The notes under the pieces were generated by a model. That model ran no database searches and had not been told where the DNA came from. It saw only the letters and a program-made list of their open reading frames with translations. A stretch of 64,000 nucleotides of DNA from Vibrio sp. AND4 (GTDB taxonomy: Bacteria > Pseudomonadota > Gammaproteobacteria > Enterobacterales > Vibrionaceae): assembly GCF_000171815.1 (NCBI RefSeq), contig NZ_ABGR01000001.1, forward strand, positions 1 through 64,000. The letters run 5' to 3'. Position numbers and translations under genes: made by a program. This document shows positions 26,588 to 35,455 of this stretch, in pieces. The number at the start of each line of letters is the position of its first letter. Within the stretch, counting starts at the first letter, position 1.

Positions 26588-27932
26588 CAGCTTGAGCCAC
26601 GAACTGTTAAATGAACGATTGAGTGATGCCTTAGCGTCACTCGATTCTATCCCTGTAGCAAGAGTAACGGGACGTTTAATCAAAGTGAACGGCTTAATGC
26701 TTCAAGCCGTGGGGTGTCGATTTAAACTCGAGCAACGCTGCCTAGTGGAAACCGCAGAAGGCGATATGATTGAAGCGCAAGTGGTTGGCTTTGATCATAC
26801 CGTGGCCTACTTAATGCCGATTCGCCGTTTGGGGGGCTTATTCGCAGGCGCTAAAGTCATCCCTCTTGATAGTGACAGCACGGTTCGACTTAGCTCGCAG
26901 TGGCTGGGACGAGTGGTGAATGGACTCGGTGAGCCCTTTGATGATGGCGCGCCGTTGAAGGGAGGAGATCGTGTTTCACTTGAACCTAAACCGATTAATC
27001 CACTTAAGCGCCGCCCTGTCGATACGCCTTTAGATGTGGGTGTCCGAGCTATAAATGGTTTACTCACCGTGGGCAAAGGTCAGCGCATTGGTCTGATGGC
27101 GGGCAGCGGTGTGGGAAAAAGTGTTCTGATGGGTATGATAACGCAGAACACGGAAGCGGACGTGATAGTCGTTGGTTTGATTGGTGAGCGTGGACGAGAG
27201 GTTCGTGAGTTTGTTGAGCGAAACTTTACACCAGAAGCTCGTCGCAAAGCCATTATCATAGCGGCACCAGCCGATGAATCGCCTCTGATGAGACTGCGTG
27301 CCACTTTACTTTGTCACCGCGTAGCAGAGTATTTTCGCGACCAAGGCAAAGACGTATTGTTACTGATGGATTCATTGACTCGTTATGCTATGGCACAGCG
27401 TGAGATTGCCCTTTCCTTGGGAGAGCCACCAGCTTCACGTGGCTACCCGCCTTCGGTATTTAGTGTGTTACCTCAGCTACTCGAACGAGCTGGGAACAGT
27501 GAGAACCCTGACGGAAGTTTAACGGCGATCTATACCGTTCTTGCCGAAGGGGATGATCAGCAAGATCCTGTGGTGGATTCAGCCCGAGCGATCCTTGATG
27601 GGCATGTTGTGTTGTCTCGTCAGTTAGCAGAGCAAGGGCATTATCCTGCGATTGATATTAATGCATCTATCAGTCGCTGTATGAGCGCTTGTACACATGA
27701 AGCGCACAGTACGATCGCGAATAATTTTCGCCAACTTTACTCCAACTATCTGCAAGTTAAAGAGTTATTGCCACTTGGTGGTTACCAGCCAGGGCAGGAT
27801 CCTGAGTTGGATCAATCGGTTTCTATGTACCCACATTTGCGTGCTTACTTACAGCAGTCAGCCAGTGAAGCGGTGGACTACCCAACCAGTTTGACGGCAT
27901 TAGCGCAGATGTTTCAAAGTGAAGCACAATAG
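26580..27932 (+). CDS. fliI: Lateral flagellar export ATPase FliI
   Basis: 450 residues, F1-beta-like ATPase. Walker A GLMAGSGVGKSVLMGM, GERGREVREF, Walker B DVLLLMDSLTRYAMAQRE and the family stretch GEPPASRGYPPSVFSVLPQLLERAGN are all intact. It energises unloading of export substrates together with FliH and FliJ. Confidence 0.96.
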   Translation: MSSSLSHELLNERLSDALASLDSIPVARVTGRLIKVNGLMLQAVGCRFKLEQRCLVETAEGDMIEAQVVGFDHTVAYLMPIRRLGGLFAGAKVIPLDSDSTVRLSSQWLGRVVNGLGEPFDDGAPLKGGDRVSLEPKPINPLKRRPVDTPLDVGVRAINGLLTVGKGQRIGLMAGSGVGKSVLMGMITQNTEADVIVVGLIGERGREVREFVERNFTPEARRKAIIIAAPADESPLMRLRATLLCHRVAEYFRDQGKDVLLLMDSLTRYAMAQREIALSLGEPPASRGYPPSVFSVLPQLLERAGNSENPDGSLTAIYTVLAEGDDQQDPVVDSARAILDGHVVLSRQLAEQGHYPAIDINASISRCMSACTHEAHSTIANNFRQLYSNYLQVKELLPLGGYQPGQDPELDQSVSMYPHLRAYLQQSASEAVDYPTSLTALAQMFQSEAQ

Positions 27933-27955
27933 TCGAGTGGGGAGTAAGGAACGAA

Positions 27956-28396
27956 ATGGAATCGAAGCTTAAGGCAGTGGGTAAACTGCAACTGATGGAA
28001 GAAAAGCAGCGGGATAAAATGGGGCAACAACTTGATGTTATGCGTCAGCGATACTCTCATCTTTCGATGCAGCTAGCGCAACTCTCCGCCTTGAAAAGCC
28101 ATGCAGGACAGTCAGCATTAAACACGGTTGTACTTAACAGCGCTGCGCTAATGAACCTCAATCGAGTCGACCAAATGCTACAAAAGATGCTCCGTCACCA
28201 TGAGCATGAACAAGCTCTCATGCAAGCTGAATGCACTTCAGTTCAAAAACACCTTGAGCACAAGCATGCCCGTGTGAAAGGGTTGGAAAAAGTACTCGAA
28301 CGTTGGAGCCGCAAGCAAAACTACGAAAAAGCCAAGAAAGAGCAAAAGTTGATGGAAGACATCATCAACTCTCGCTTAAAACGTAAAGCATTGTAG
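27956..28396 (+). CDS. fliJ: Lateral flagellar export protein FliJ
   Basis: 146 residues, almost all coiled coil, basic, Gln/Leu-rich. Position after fliI, size and pattern fit FliJ, the central stalk of the export ATPase. The sequence itself is weakly conserved across the family. It is the last gene of the motY operon, followed by a likely terminator. Confidence 0.85.
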   Translation: MESKLKAVGKLQLMEEKQRDKMGQQLDVMRQRYSHLSMQLAQLSALKSHAGQSALNTVVLNSAALMNLNRVDQMLQKMLRHHEHEQALMQAECTSVQKHLEHKHARVKGLEKVLERWSRKQNYEKAKKEQKLMEDIINSRLKRKAL

Positions 28397-28421
28397 TCTT
28401 GCTTTAGGGTGTATATGAAGG

Positions 28422-28450
28422 CGTTACCTCAAATGGTAATGTTTTATCTT
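28422..28450 (+). terminator. Likely terminator of the motY-fliJ operon
   Basis: CGTTACC (28422-28428) can pair with GGTAATG (28435-28441), one G-T pair, followed by TTTTATCTTT. It runs into the 3' end of the converging protease gene. Confidence 0.5.
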
Positions 28451-29490
28451 TGACGGGCTTTTTGATGTCTTACCCAGGCGAATAAATTGACCAGTGCGAG
28501 CCAGCCGAACCCGATAGAGCCCCCGTTGCTCCCTTGATCGCCAGAGTCGTTAATATCCACGTCTTCAGGAGCAAGCCCTGAGTCTCCTTGACTGTGATAA
28601 CCTTCAATTGCCGCAAGTGATTCATCGTAGGTTGTTTTTGTTCCCGCGCTGGTTTGCGCTTCTATCCACGGGACGTAATTCAACACTTCAGTAAAGACAC
28701 TTGGAATAACTGGAGATTCACACTTTGAAGACCCATAACTGACAACGCCGATTTGTTGGTAATCACCGTTGCCATCTTGATAGGTTAATGGCCCGCCCGA
28801 ATCGCCGCTGCAAATCCCAGTGTAAACTCGGCCAGGAAAGCCATTCGCACACAAACTCTCTTGCGGCTTAAATGTTGGGATCATTGACATACACTCACTG
28901 TCACTGAGAGGTTGAATTTCTGCCCATCGGAGGTAATTCGGTTCTGAATCGTTGTTAGTTGATGTGAGTCCAAGTCCGAAGGTTTGATAAACCGACCGAT
29001 TACTGTAGTCGCCAAAGTCTTGTGGCAAAGTGATAGATTTAACATTGTCTGTGATTGGGTGAGTGAGCTCTAAGATGGCGATGTCGTTGATCCATTGATC
29101 GTCCGCGTTGTAGTAGGGGTGAATCTTAATGGAGCGTACATCTTTAAATTCCTCAACAAACACATCATTCATAGTGGGGTTTTTCACCAAGACACGGAGA
29201 TCATTGATTGTCCAACCATCGGTAAACACTTTCGATTCCACACAGTGAGCAGCGGTCAAGATGTAACGGTCATTAACGATCGTTCCGCCGCAGATGTTGG
29301 CAAACTGTAGTGAGCCAGTGCGGTGCAACACTAAACGTGCAAAAAAAGGGAGCTGATTCGCAGAGGCTTGCTGGCCGCCAATAATAAAGGTGTTGAAGTC
29401 AGAATCATTAATGTTGTTTTTTGCTGCAGCGACAAAAGGCATTGATCCCAAGAGTAAAACGCTACCCAAGAAAACATGATGCAACCTCAT
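28444..29490 (-). CDS. Secreted trypsin-like serine protease with GlyGly-CTERM tail
   Basis: 348 residues from ATG 29490 (MRLHHVFLGSVLLLGSMPFVAAAK), chosen because GAGGA sits 7 bases upstream and a signal peptide follows at once. S1 family: activation-type IIGG at 36-39, catalytic His82 (LTAAHC), Asp136 (NDIAIL) and Ser231 (CSGDSGGP). The end has the GlyGly-CTERM layout: SNGGSIGF, a hydrophobic helix and a basic tail (RHQKARQR). This is recognised in type II-secreted proteins cut by rhombosortase, such as the Ves proteases of V. cholerae. So it is likely exported by Sec, processed, and displayed or released by the type II system. Confidence 0.92.
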   Translation of the reverse strand: MRLHHVFLGSVLLLGSMPFVAAAKNNINDSDFNTFIIGGQQASANQLPFFARLVLHRTGSLQFANICGGTIVNDRYILTAAHCVESKVFTDGWTINDLRVLVKNPTMNDVFVEEFKDVRSIKIHPYYNADDQWINDIAILELTHPITDNVKSITLPQDFGDYSNRSVYQTFGLGLTSTNNDSEPNYLRWAEIQPLSDSECMSMIPTFKPQESLCANGFPGRVYTGICSGDSGGPLTYQDGNGDYQQIGVVSYGSSKCESPVIPSVFTEVLNYVPWIEAQTSAGTKTTYDESLAAIEGYHSQGDSGLAPEDVDINDSGDQGSNGGSIGFGWLALVNLFAWVRHQKARQR

Positions 29491-29760
29491 AAAGCTGTCC
29501 TCGAGTTTGAAAATACTCTCCTTACTATATATGAATTCCAATATTAATCTATTCACTTGGTAATCAAACAAGTCACACATACCCCTATATTATTCAATGG
29601 GTTGCATTTGGTTAAGTTTTGGGTGTAACCAAAGGTGTAACAAGTCAGACGTTTATGCTCGAATTGATGTGGTAGACAGTTCAAGTAGAACAGTTGAGCT
29701 GACGAGAGGATGCTTGCGGGTATACAATAGTCGTCAAATGATTTACCGAGAGAGTTGATG

Positions 29761-30513
29761 ATGAAACTTAAGGTTGATACTCACACCCACACTTATGCCA
29801 GTGGCCATGCCTATAGTACGTTGATCGAAAATGCGAAATCGGCAAAAGAGAATGGACTTGATATGTTCTGTACAACCGATCATGCTGAATCAATGCCGGG
29901 TGCGCCTCATTATTGGTTTTTCTCTAACCAGAAAATTCTGCCTCGCTTTCTTGACGGTGTTGCAATTATCCGTGGCATTGAGTCCAACATTATGAATACT
30001 CAGGGTGATATCGATATTCCCGAGCGTGTTGACCGAAATTTGGATTGGGTGATTGCCAGCTTTCATGAACCCGTCTTCCGCTTTGCGGACAAAGCCACTC
30101 ACACTCAGGCACTGTTGAACATCATTAAAAATGGGCGGGTTGATGCATTAGGTCACTTGGGGAACCCTAATTACGACTTTGATTTCGAAGCGGTCCTCAA
30201 ATGCGCTCAAGAGCATAATGTGGCGATTGAAATCAACAACACCACATTAAAAGGCAATAGTCGTGTCGGTAGCGTAGACCGTTGCCACGAGATTGCACAA
30301 ATCGGTAAAGAGCTCGGTGTGTTGTTCACCACAGGCAGCGACGCACACTTCTGTCATGACGTGGGTAACTTAAGCTTGGTGGGGGACTTAATCGATAGAA
30401 TCGGCATTGACAGCAGCAAAGTGATCACTCATTCGGCGCAGCAATTCTTGGCTTTTTTAGAACTTCGTGGCCGTAAGCCAATTGCAGAGTATGACGAACT
30501 CCGCAACGCATAA
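29761..30513 (+). CDS. PHP-domain phosphatase, YcdX family
   Basis: 250 residues. Metal-binding motifs of the PHP superfamily are visible in order: [44 protein letters not shown] and GSDAHF, matching the trinuclear-zinc phosphatase YcdX of E. coli. In E. coli ycdX has been linked to swarming; whether that holds here is unknown, though the gene lies next to swarming genes. Starts at 29758 and 29761 (adjacent ATGs) are both possible; GAGAGAG is the ribosome site. Confidence 0.9.
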   Translation: MKLKVDTHTHTYASGHAYSTLIENAKSAKENGLDMFCTTDHAESMPGAPHYWFFSNQKILPRFLDGVAIIRGIESNIMNTQGDIDIPERVDRNLDWVIASFHEPVFRFADKATHTQALLNIIKNGRVDALGHLGNPNYDFDFEAVLKCAQEHNVAIEINNTTLKGNSRVGSVDRCHEIAQIGKELGVLFTTGSDAHFCHDVGNLSLVGDLIDRIGIDSSKVITHSAQQFLAFLELRGRKPIAEYDELRNA

Positions 30514-30612
30514 ACTTGATTACATTTTTGGTTATGCGCGGCAAATGGATTGTTTTACACTGCTCGGATTAAAAAGTTGATTGGAAAATCAGCATTCAAT
30601 GGAGAAGTGAAA

Positions 30613-31002
30613 ATGTTACGACCTTTAGTTTTAGGGTATGTTATTGCGTTAGGCTCAACATGCGCGATGGCAGAAGCTGTCGATTTAAAACAAAACATGA
30701 AGCAAATGAAGTTGGAGTTCAAACAAGCGGCAGAAGCGTCTGACGTGGAGACCATGAAATCTGCCATTGACAGCTTGCAAGCGATCGTCGAGCAATCTAA
30801 ACGGGGTAATTACCCACCAGAGAAGTTTGATACTTACCTAGAGGGCTTTAACAAGCTGACAGTCACGTTAGACAAGATTGAAGCAGACCTTAATGCAGGC
30901 AAGCTGCAAGAAGCGAAAGATCAACTGCGCGCAATCGATAGCTTGCGTGAGGAATATCACGACAAGCGTAATCCAAGTATTTGGAGCAAGCTGTTTGGCT
31001 AA
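30613..31002 (+). CDS. cybC: Cytochrome b562-type periplasmic protein
   Basis: 129 residues with signal peptide MLRPLVLGYVIALGSTCAMAEA. The mature part is a four-helix bundle of about 108 residues. The expected haem ligands are present: Met in DLKQNMKQMK near the mature N-terminus and His in LREEYHDKR near the C-terminus, as in E. coli cytochrome b562 (Met7 and His102). The C-terminal NPSIWSKLFG extension is longer than in E. coli. Start at ATG 30613 has GGAG 8 bases upstream. Electron-transfer partner unknown. Confidence 0.85.
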   Translation: MLRPLVLGYVIALGSTCAMAEAVDLKQNMKQMKLEFKQAAEASDVETMKSAIDSLQAIVEQSKRGNYPPEKFDTYLEGFNKLTVTLDKIEADLNAGKLQEAKDQLRAIDSLREEYHDKRNPSIWSKLFG

Positions 31003-31122
31003 CTGGCTAATGAGCTAACGGCTTGAACACTCCGCCACTGCTTTACTCAACCGCTGACTTATGGTGGTTGGAAGCAAACGAGTTATACATTCAAGTAACC
31101 CAAAAATGCTCGGTCTTAGTAG

Positions 31123-31155
31123 AAAATGGCGACAAACCGTTCGCCATTTTTATTG
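31123..31155. terminator. Bidirectional terminator between cybC and the VOC gene
   Basis: AAAATGGCGA (31123-31132) and TCGCCATTTT (31141-31150) form a stem with an 8-base loop, followed by TATTG on the plus strand. It can serve both converging genes. Confidence 0.8.
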
Positions 31156-31536
31156 CTGATAAATCTCTAGCGGTAAGCGGTCTGGATCTTGGAAGAAGGT
31201 AAAGGCTTTGCCAGTAAATTCATCAATGCGAATGGGTTCTACTTCAATGTCGTTTGATTCAAGGAAGGCCTTCACTTGAATAATATCATCAACTGAAAAT
31301 GCCATATGTCGCAACCCTTGTGCTTCGGGAAAGCTTGCTCTCTCAGGAGCGTCTGGAAAGCTAAATAGTTCAATTTGGCTACCGTCAGGCAAAGCAAGAT
31401 CGAGTTTAAAAGAGTCTCTGGCCTCACGATAATTTTCAGCAATGACTTTTAGTCCTAATATTTGGGTATAAAAGTGTTTCGATGTTGGGTAATCACTGCA
31501 AATGATTGCGACGTGATGAATGGCATTAAACATCAA
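31150..31536 (-). CDS. VOC-family (glyoxalase/dioxygenase fold) protein, GloA2/YaeR type
   Basis: 128 residues. Two beta-alpha-beta-beta-beta units with the metal-binding pattern of the VOC superfamily: HHVAIICSDY, QIELFSF, LRHMAFSVDD and LEIYQ. Closest in layout to YaeR/GloA2, a glyoxalase-like protein whose substrate is not settled. The start overlaps the end of the LysR gene by 11 bases, so the pair is co-transcribed and the regulator may act on the same metabolite. Confidence 0.88.
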   Translation of the reverse strand: MMFNAIHHVAIICSDYPTSKHFYTQILGLKVIAENYREARDSFKLDLALPDGSQIELFSFPDAPERASFPEAQGLRHMAFSVDDIIQVKAFLESNDIEVEPIRIDEFTGKAFTFFQDPDRLPLEIYQQ

Positions 31537-32455
31537 GGCTGTCCTCAGAGACTAGGTGCTCTTTAACGAAGTCAATAAACACGCGCAGGCGGGCTGGCAT
31601 GTATTTGGTTTGTGGGTACTGCATCGCGATAGCGCCGTGGTAATTACTCTTAATCATCCAATCCGGCAGAACCTCCACAACTTCCTCCTGCTCTAACGCA
31701 TCCTTGATCACAAAATCGTGAAAGATCCCAATGCCTAAACCTGCTTTCACGCCATTTAAGCGCATCTGTGAATGATTCACGGCATAACGGCCACTGACGG
31801 CAATTGAGTGGAAGGCTTCCTCTTTGAAGAACGACCAAATGTTATCTTTGTCGTTTTCAGCAAGGTAAATACAGTCGTGATGTTCAAGCTCGGTTGGGTG
31901 CTTCGGCATACCGTGTTTGGTGAGGTAACTTGGAGAGGCACACAAAACGAGATTGGTTTTGCTGATTTCTTTTAGTACCAGATTCTCATCAGGTTTGTCA
32001 GTGAGTTTGAATGCTACATCGATGCCTTGGCGGAAAAGATCAATCTCGCCATCGGCAGCACGAAGTTTGAGCTGAATATTGGGGTAGCGTTCTAGGAATG
32101 GCAGTACGAACGGTTGCAGTACTGAGTTAAGAAAAGCCTCAGGTGCAGCAACGGTTAGCGCCCCGGTTGGTTCAGTATGATCTTCTGCTGATAGCTCGAC
32201 CGCTTGCTGTGCTGCGTTCACCATGGCGATACTTTGGTCGTAAACTTTCTGTCCAGCTTGAGTGATGACCAATTTGCGAGTAGTACGCTCAAACAGTTTG
32301 ACTGAAAGTGCTTGCTCTAAACGTGTAATAAGTTTACTGAGTGCTGATGGCGTTACGCCCAGCTGTTTTGCTGCTGCGGTGAAGCTACCTTCGTTTACCA
32401 CCAAGATAAACGAAGCAAGATCGGGAAGTAGGGCGATAAGTTTTGGATTAACCAT
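31526..32455 (-). CDS. LysR-family transcriptional regulator
   Basis: 309 residues: N-terminal winged helix-turn-helix (FILVVNEGSFTAAAKQLGVTPSALSKLITRLEQALSVKLFERTTRKLVITQAGQ) and a periplasmic-binding-protein-like effector domain from about residue 90. First gene of a two-gene transcript with the VOC protein. The effector is unknown. Confidence 0.92.
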   Translation of the reverse strand: MVNPKLIALLPDLASFILVVNEGSFTAAAKQLGVTPSALSKLITRLEQALSVKLFERTTRKLVITQAGQKVYDQSIAMVNAAQQAVELSAEDHTEPTGALTVAAPEAFLNSVLQPFVLPFLERYPNIQLKLRAADGEIDLFRQGIDVAFKLTDKPDENLVLKEISKTNLVLCASPSYLTKHGMPKHPTELEHHDCIYLAENDKDNIWSFFKEEAFHSIAVSGRYAVNHSQMRLNGVKAGLGIGIFHDFVIKDALEQEEVVEVLPDWMIKSNYHGAIAMQYPQTKYMPARLRVFIDFVKEHLVSEDSLDV

Positions 32456-32566
32456 AAATAGTCAGCGGTGCACACATCAATAGAGGCATTGTCTTGCACG
32501 AATTCATCGTGTTCAAGTGTCCTTCTCTCGCTTTGACGATATTTTTTCAAAAACGCACTAAATCCT

Positions 32567-32592
32567 GCATCTTGAAGTCACTTGGGTATATA
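32567..32592 (+). repeat. Dispersed Vibrio repeat, partial copy
   Basis: GCATCTTGAAGTCACTTGGG followed by TATATA. It matches 23 of 26 bases with the segment at 63424-63449, which is half of an inverted repeat of the GTATACCCAAG type scattered through Vibrio genomes. Confidence 0.6.
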
Positions 32593-32977
32593 GATAACCC
32601 CAGACTTATTCTTAGTGGTGGGACACCACTCCCAAGATAGTAAAATTTGTATTTTTAGCTTGTATGATTAAAGAAATAACTTTTGATCCCATATGCAATT
32701 ATCAATATAATGAGAATAGCATTCTATAACGTATCTAACATACCGGATAGGTGTAACGACGGTGATCATATTTTCAGTTTAAATAAGATAAATGATTAAC
32801 CTTTCCGCTCCGTTAGGGAATTATAAATCATAGTGATATTTATATTACCATTAGGTGTGCATATTAATATTGTATTACTAATAAGATTGCTTATATTTCA
32901 TTGTGTTAAATCTTACCTATCTCGACTCTCAGGGTGAAATAGTGGAACCAAAGTCACTTAATTGTGGTTAAGCCTCA

Positions 32978-32999
32978 TAATTGATAAGTCTATTAGGTA
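32978..32999 (+). promoter_or_regulatory. Possible LuxR/OpaR-type operator before scrA
   Basis: TAATTGATAAGTCTATTAGG and the two following bases agree at about 15 of 22 positions with the LuxR/SmcR/OpaR palindrome (TTATTGATAAATTTATCAAT plus AA). OpaR is known to influence scrABC in V. parahaemolyticus. The right half is poor, so this is a weak call. Confidence 0.28.
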
Positions 33000-33065
33000 A
33001 TAATACTTTAGTTACAGATAGTTACTGATTTTTAATATGGTTAGACTTCGACAAGGATCGAAATA

Positions 33066-34466
33066 ATGAACAACAAGGAATCAATACAGGCTAATTGCGG
33101 CCGTCGCAACTTTTTAAAAGGTGCAACTGGTGCTGTGGTTGCGGGCTTGAGTGCTTCAGTGCTTTCTGGGGCAGCTCAATCAAAGGAATCGAATATCGAT
33201 TGGAGCCGTTTGGATAAAGAGAATGAAAAGCGGTTTTGGCGTAAAGTTCAAAAGCAGTTTGTATTAGATAAACGAACGACTTACATGAATATTGGAACAA
33301 CGGGTTCTATGCCAAAACATGTCCTTGAAGGATACGAGCATAACAATAAACTCGTTGCTAAGTATCCTTGGGATATGAAAGGGAAGTTTGGTTCTTGGCC
33401 TCATGTATCTGAAATGGTGACGGAAGTTGCACCAGGCTTTGGTGCTAACCCAGATGAAATCATTCTAAGTCGCAATACCACAGATGGCTTATGTTCTATT
33501 ATCAATGGTCTGCATTTCGAGCCTGGTGATGTAATTTTAACCACTCACCACGAACATATTGCCGCAACATCTCCAATGAGTGTTGCCAAACATCGTTTCG
33601 GTGTCGATGTCGTTGAAATTCAACTTCCTGTTTTCACCGGAACAGAAAACGTCTCAGAGCAAGACTACCTCCAAGTCTTCCGCGAAGCGATTGAAGCTCA
33701 TCAAAATGTTCGTCTCATCGTGTTCTCCCACATCAGCTATAAAACGGGAACAAGGCTCCCAGCCAAAGCGATCTGTTCTTTAGCAAAACAACATGGCATT
33801 CCAACATTAGTTGATGGTGCGCACACTGTAGGTATGTTCGACTTAGATTTTCACGATATGGATTGTGATTTCTATGCTGGTTCTGGTCATAAGTGGCAAT
33901 GTGGCCCCGGTGCGACGGGGATCTTGTATGTACGTGACAACGGAAACCGTTTGAACGAGTACTGGAGTGATCGTAAGAATCCACTGTGGTTGATCAACTC
34001 TTCTCTTTCTCACGCCGATCATTTAGGCAAGCAATTGCAAATGCAATACGTTGGAAACGACAATTACCCTGCAAAACAAGCATTGGCTGATAGCTGTAAA
34101 ATGTGGGATGACATTGGTCGCGCTCGCATTGAAGAGCGTGTTTTGAAGCTAAGCGATCTTTGTAAGGTTCTTCTTCGTGAGGCACTGCCACATGCTCAAA
34201 TGTACTCACCAAATGTCAAAGGTCTGACTAGTGGTCTGACAACATTTAACCCATTACATGATGTGACGGATAAAGAGCGACTCACTTTGTTCCGTGACCG
34301 TCTTCGTGAAGAGTACGGCTACATTATTCGAACCACAAACTTTAAGTTGTCAAAAGATGATGCTTATGAAACGCAGGCGCTGCGTATCTCGACTCATTTA
34401 TTCCATGATGAGGGAGATGTAAAAGGTCTTGTCGAAGCTATCACAGATCTTTACTACGCGTTCTAA
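33066..34466 (+). CDS. scrA: ScrA, Tat-exported PLP-dependent class V aminotransferase-like enzyme
   Basis: 466 residues. The N-terminus has a twin-arginine signal (GRRNFLKGATGAVVAGLSASVLS, Arg13-Arg14), so the enzyme should fold in the cytosol and cross to the periplasm. The rest is a class V aminotransferase / isopenicillin epimerase-like fold: LSRNTTDGL, THHEH, VDGAHTVGMFDLDFHDMDCDFYAGSGHKWQCGPGATGILYV with Schiff-base Lys276. In V. parahaemolyticus ScrA makes the extracellular S signal that lowers c-di-GMP via ScrB-ScrC. First gene of scrABC. Confidence 0.93.
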   Translation: MNNKESIQANCGRRNFLKGATGAVVAGLSASVLSGAAQSKESNIDWSRLDKENEKRFWRKVQKQFVLDKRTTYMNIGTTGSMPKHVLEGYEHNNKLVAKYPWDMKGKFGSWPHVSEMVTEVAPGFGANPDEIILSRNTTDGLCSIINGLHFEPGDVILTTHHEHIAATSPMSVAKHRFGVDVVEIQLPVFTGTENVSEQDYLQVFREAIEAHQNVRLIVFSHISYKTGTRLPAKAICSLAKQHGIPTLVDGAHTVGMFDLDFHDMDCDFYAGSGHKWQCGPGATGILYVRDNGNRLNEYWSDRKNPLWLINSSLSHADHLGKQLQMQYVGNDNYPAKQALADSCKMWDDIGRARIEERVLKLSDLCKVLLREALPHAQMYSPNVKGLTSGLTTFNPLHDVTDKERLTLFRDRLREEYGYIIRTTNFKLSKDDAYETQALRISTHLFHDEGDVKGLVEAITDLYYAF

Positions 34467-34484
34467 CCTTGTTGAACTTTCAAG

Positions 34485-34505
34485 GCGCCCTTTATAGGGC
34501 GCTTT
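34485..34505 (+). terminator. Hairpin in the scrA-scrB gap, possible attenuator
   Basis: GCGCCC (34485-34490) and GGGCGC (34497-34502) around TTTATA, with only TTT afterwards. A stable stem with a short U run suggests partial termination or RNA-end protection between scrA and scrB. Confidence 0.5.
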
Positions 34506-34525
34506 GGGTAAAAGAGATATTCACT

Positions 34526-35455
34526 ATGTCAGTAAAAACAATCAAACGAATCATTAAGGTTCTATGTCTCGGGTTAGCAGTCGTGTCTATTTCTGTTTCT
34601 GCTGGTGGCCTGCAAGACGTCAAGGATCGGGGCGTACTGCGTCATATCGGTGTGCCATACGCGAACTTCGTTTCCTATATTGACCAAGGCGAAATGCAAA
34701 CTCTGACTGGTCTTGATGTGGATATTATTAAGGGGTTCGCTCAATCTCTAGGGGTTCGCTATCAATACGTGCCAGCGCAGTGGAACAATTTAGTCGGTAA
34801 ATTGACAGGCCAGCAAGTGGAATATAAAGATGCACAGCTCGTCTTTGGGGGGAAGCGGGTTGTAGAAGGCGATCTGATTGCTAATGGCATGACCATTCTC
34901 GACTGGCGTAAAAAGGTGTTCGACTTTTCAGACGATTATTTTCCATCTTCGGTGTGGTTGATCGCAAGAACAGACTCAACGCTTGAGCCAATAACGCCGA
35001 CAGGCTCAGTGGAACAGGATATCAGCAAAGTTAAAACCTTGATTAACGGACGTGAAGTTTTGGCGATGGAGCATTCTTGCTTAGATCCGAATCTTTACGA
35101 TTTATATGACACGGGTGCGAAGGTGATTTTGCCAGTTGGAAAACGTCGCTTGAATGAGATGGTACCTGCCATTATGAAAAGCGACGCTGAGAGCACATTG
35201 TTAGATGTGGCTGATACCTTGATTGCGTTAGAGAAGTGGCCAGGCAAGATAAAGGTTATTGGTCCTATTTCAGAAACTCAAAAAATGGCGGTTGCCTTCC
35301 GTAAAGATTCTCCTGAGTTAAAAGCTGCATTTGACCAATATTTGAATTCAATTAAGCAAGATGGGACGTACCAGCTTCTGGTCGAGAAATACTACCCGTC
35401 TATTTATTATTTCTATAACGACTACTTCTTAGAAGATAGCAAGAAAGATATATGA
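34526..35455 (+). CDS. scrB: ScrB, periplasmic solute-binding-like protein
   Basis: 309 residues from ATG 34526 (MSVKTIKRIIKVLCLGLAVVSISVSAGG), signal peptide then a family 3-type binding protein fold (LQDVKDRGVLRHIGVPYANF ... TGLDVDIIKGFAQSLGVRYQYVPA ... ILDWRKKVFDFSDDYFPSSVWLIA). ScrB is thought to carry the S signal to the periplasmic part of ScrC. Upstream TTG at 34469 is inside the hairpin region and adds no signal, so it was not used. Overlaps scrC by 4 bases. Confidence 0.93.
   Translation: MSVKTIKRIIKVLCLGLAVVSISVSAGGLQDVKDRGVLRHIGVPYANFVSYIDQGEMQTLTGLDVDIIKGFAQSLGVRYQYVPAQWNNLVGKLTGQQVEYKDAQLVFGGKRVVEGDLIANGMTILDWRKKVFDFSDDYFPSSVWLIARTDSTLEPITPTGSVEQDISKVKTLINGREVLAMEHSCLDPNLYDLYDTGAKVILPVGKRRLNEMVPAIMKSDAESTLLDVADTLIALEKWPGKIKVIGPISETQKMAVAFRKDSPELKAAFDQYLNSIKQDGTYQLLVEKYYPSIYYFYNDYFLEDSKKDI

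Larger units (their letters stand above)
32456..33065. other. Gene-free stretch upstream of scrA
   Basis: About 610 AT-rich bases. It holds a copy of a dispersed Vibrio repeat (32567-32592), a small hairpin AGTGGTG-GGA-CACCACT (32614-32630), and a possible LuxR/OpaR-type operator (32978-32999). No coding frame supported. Confidence 0.55.
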
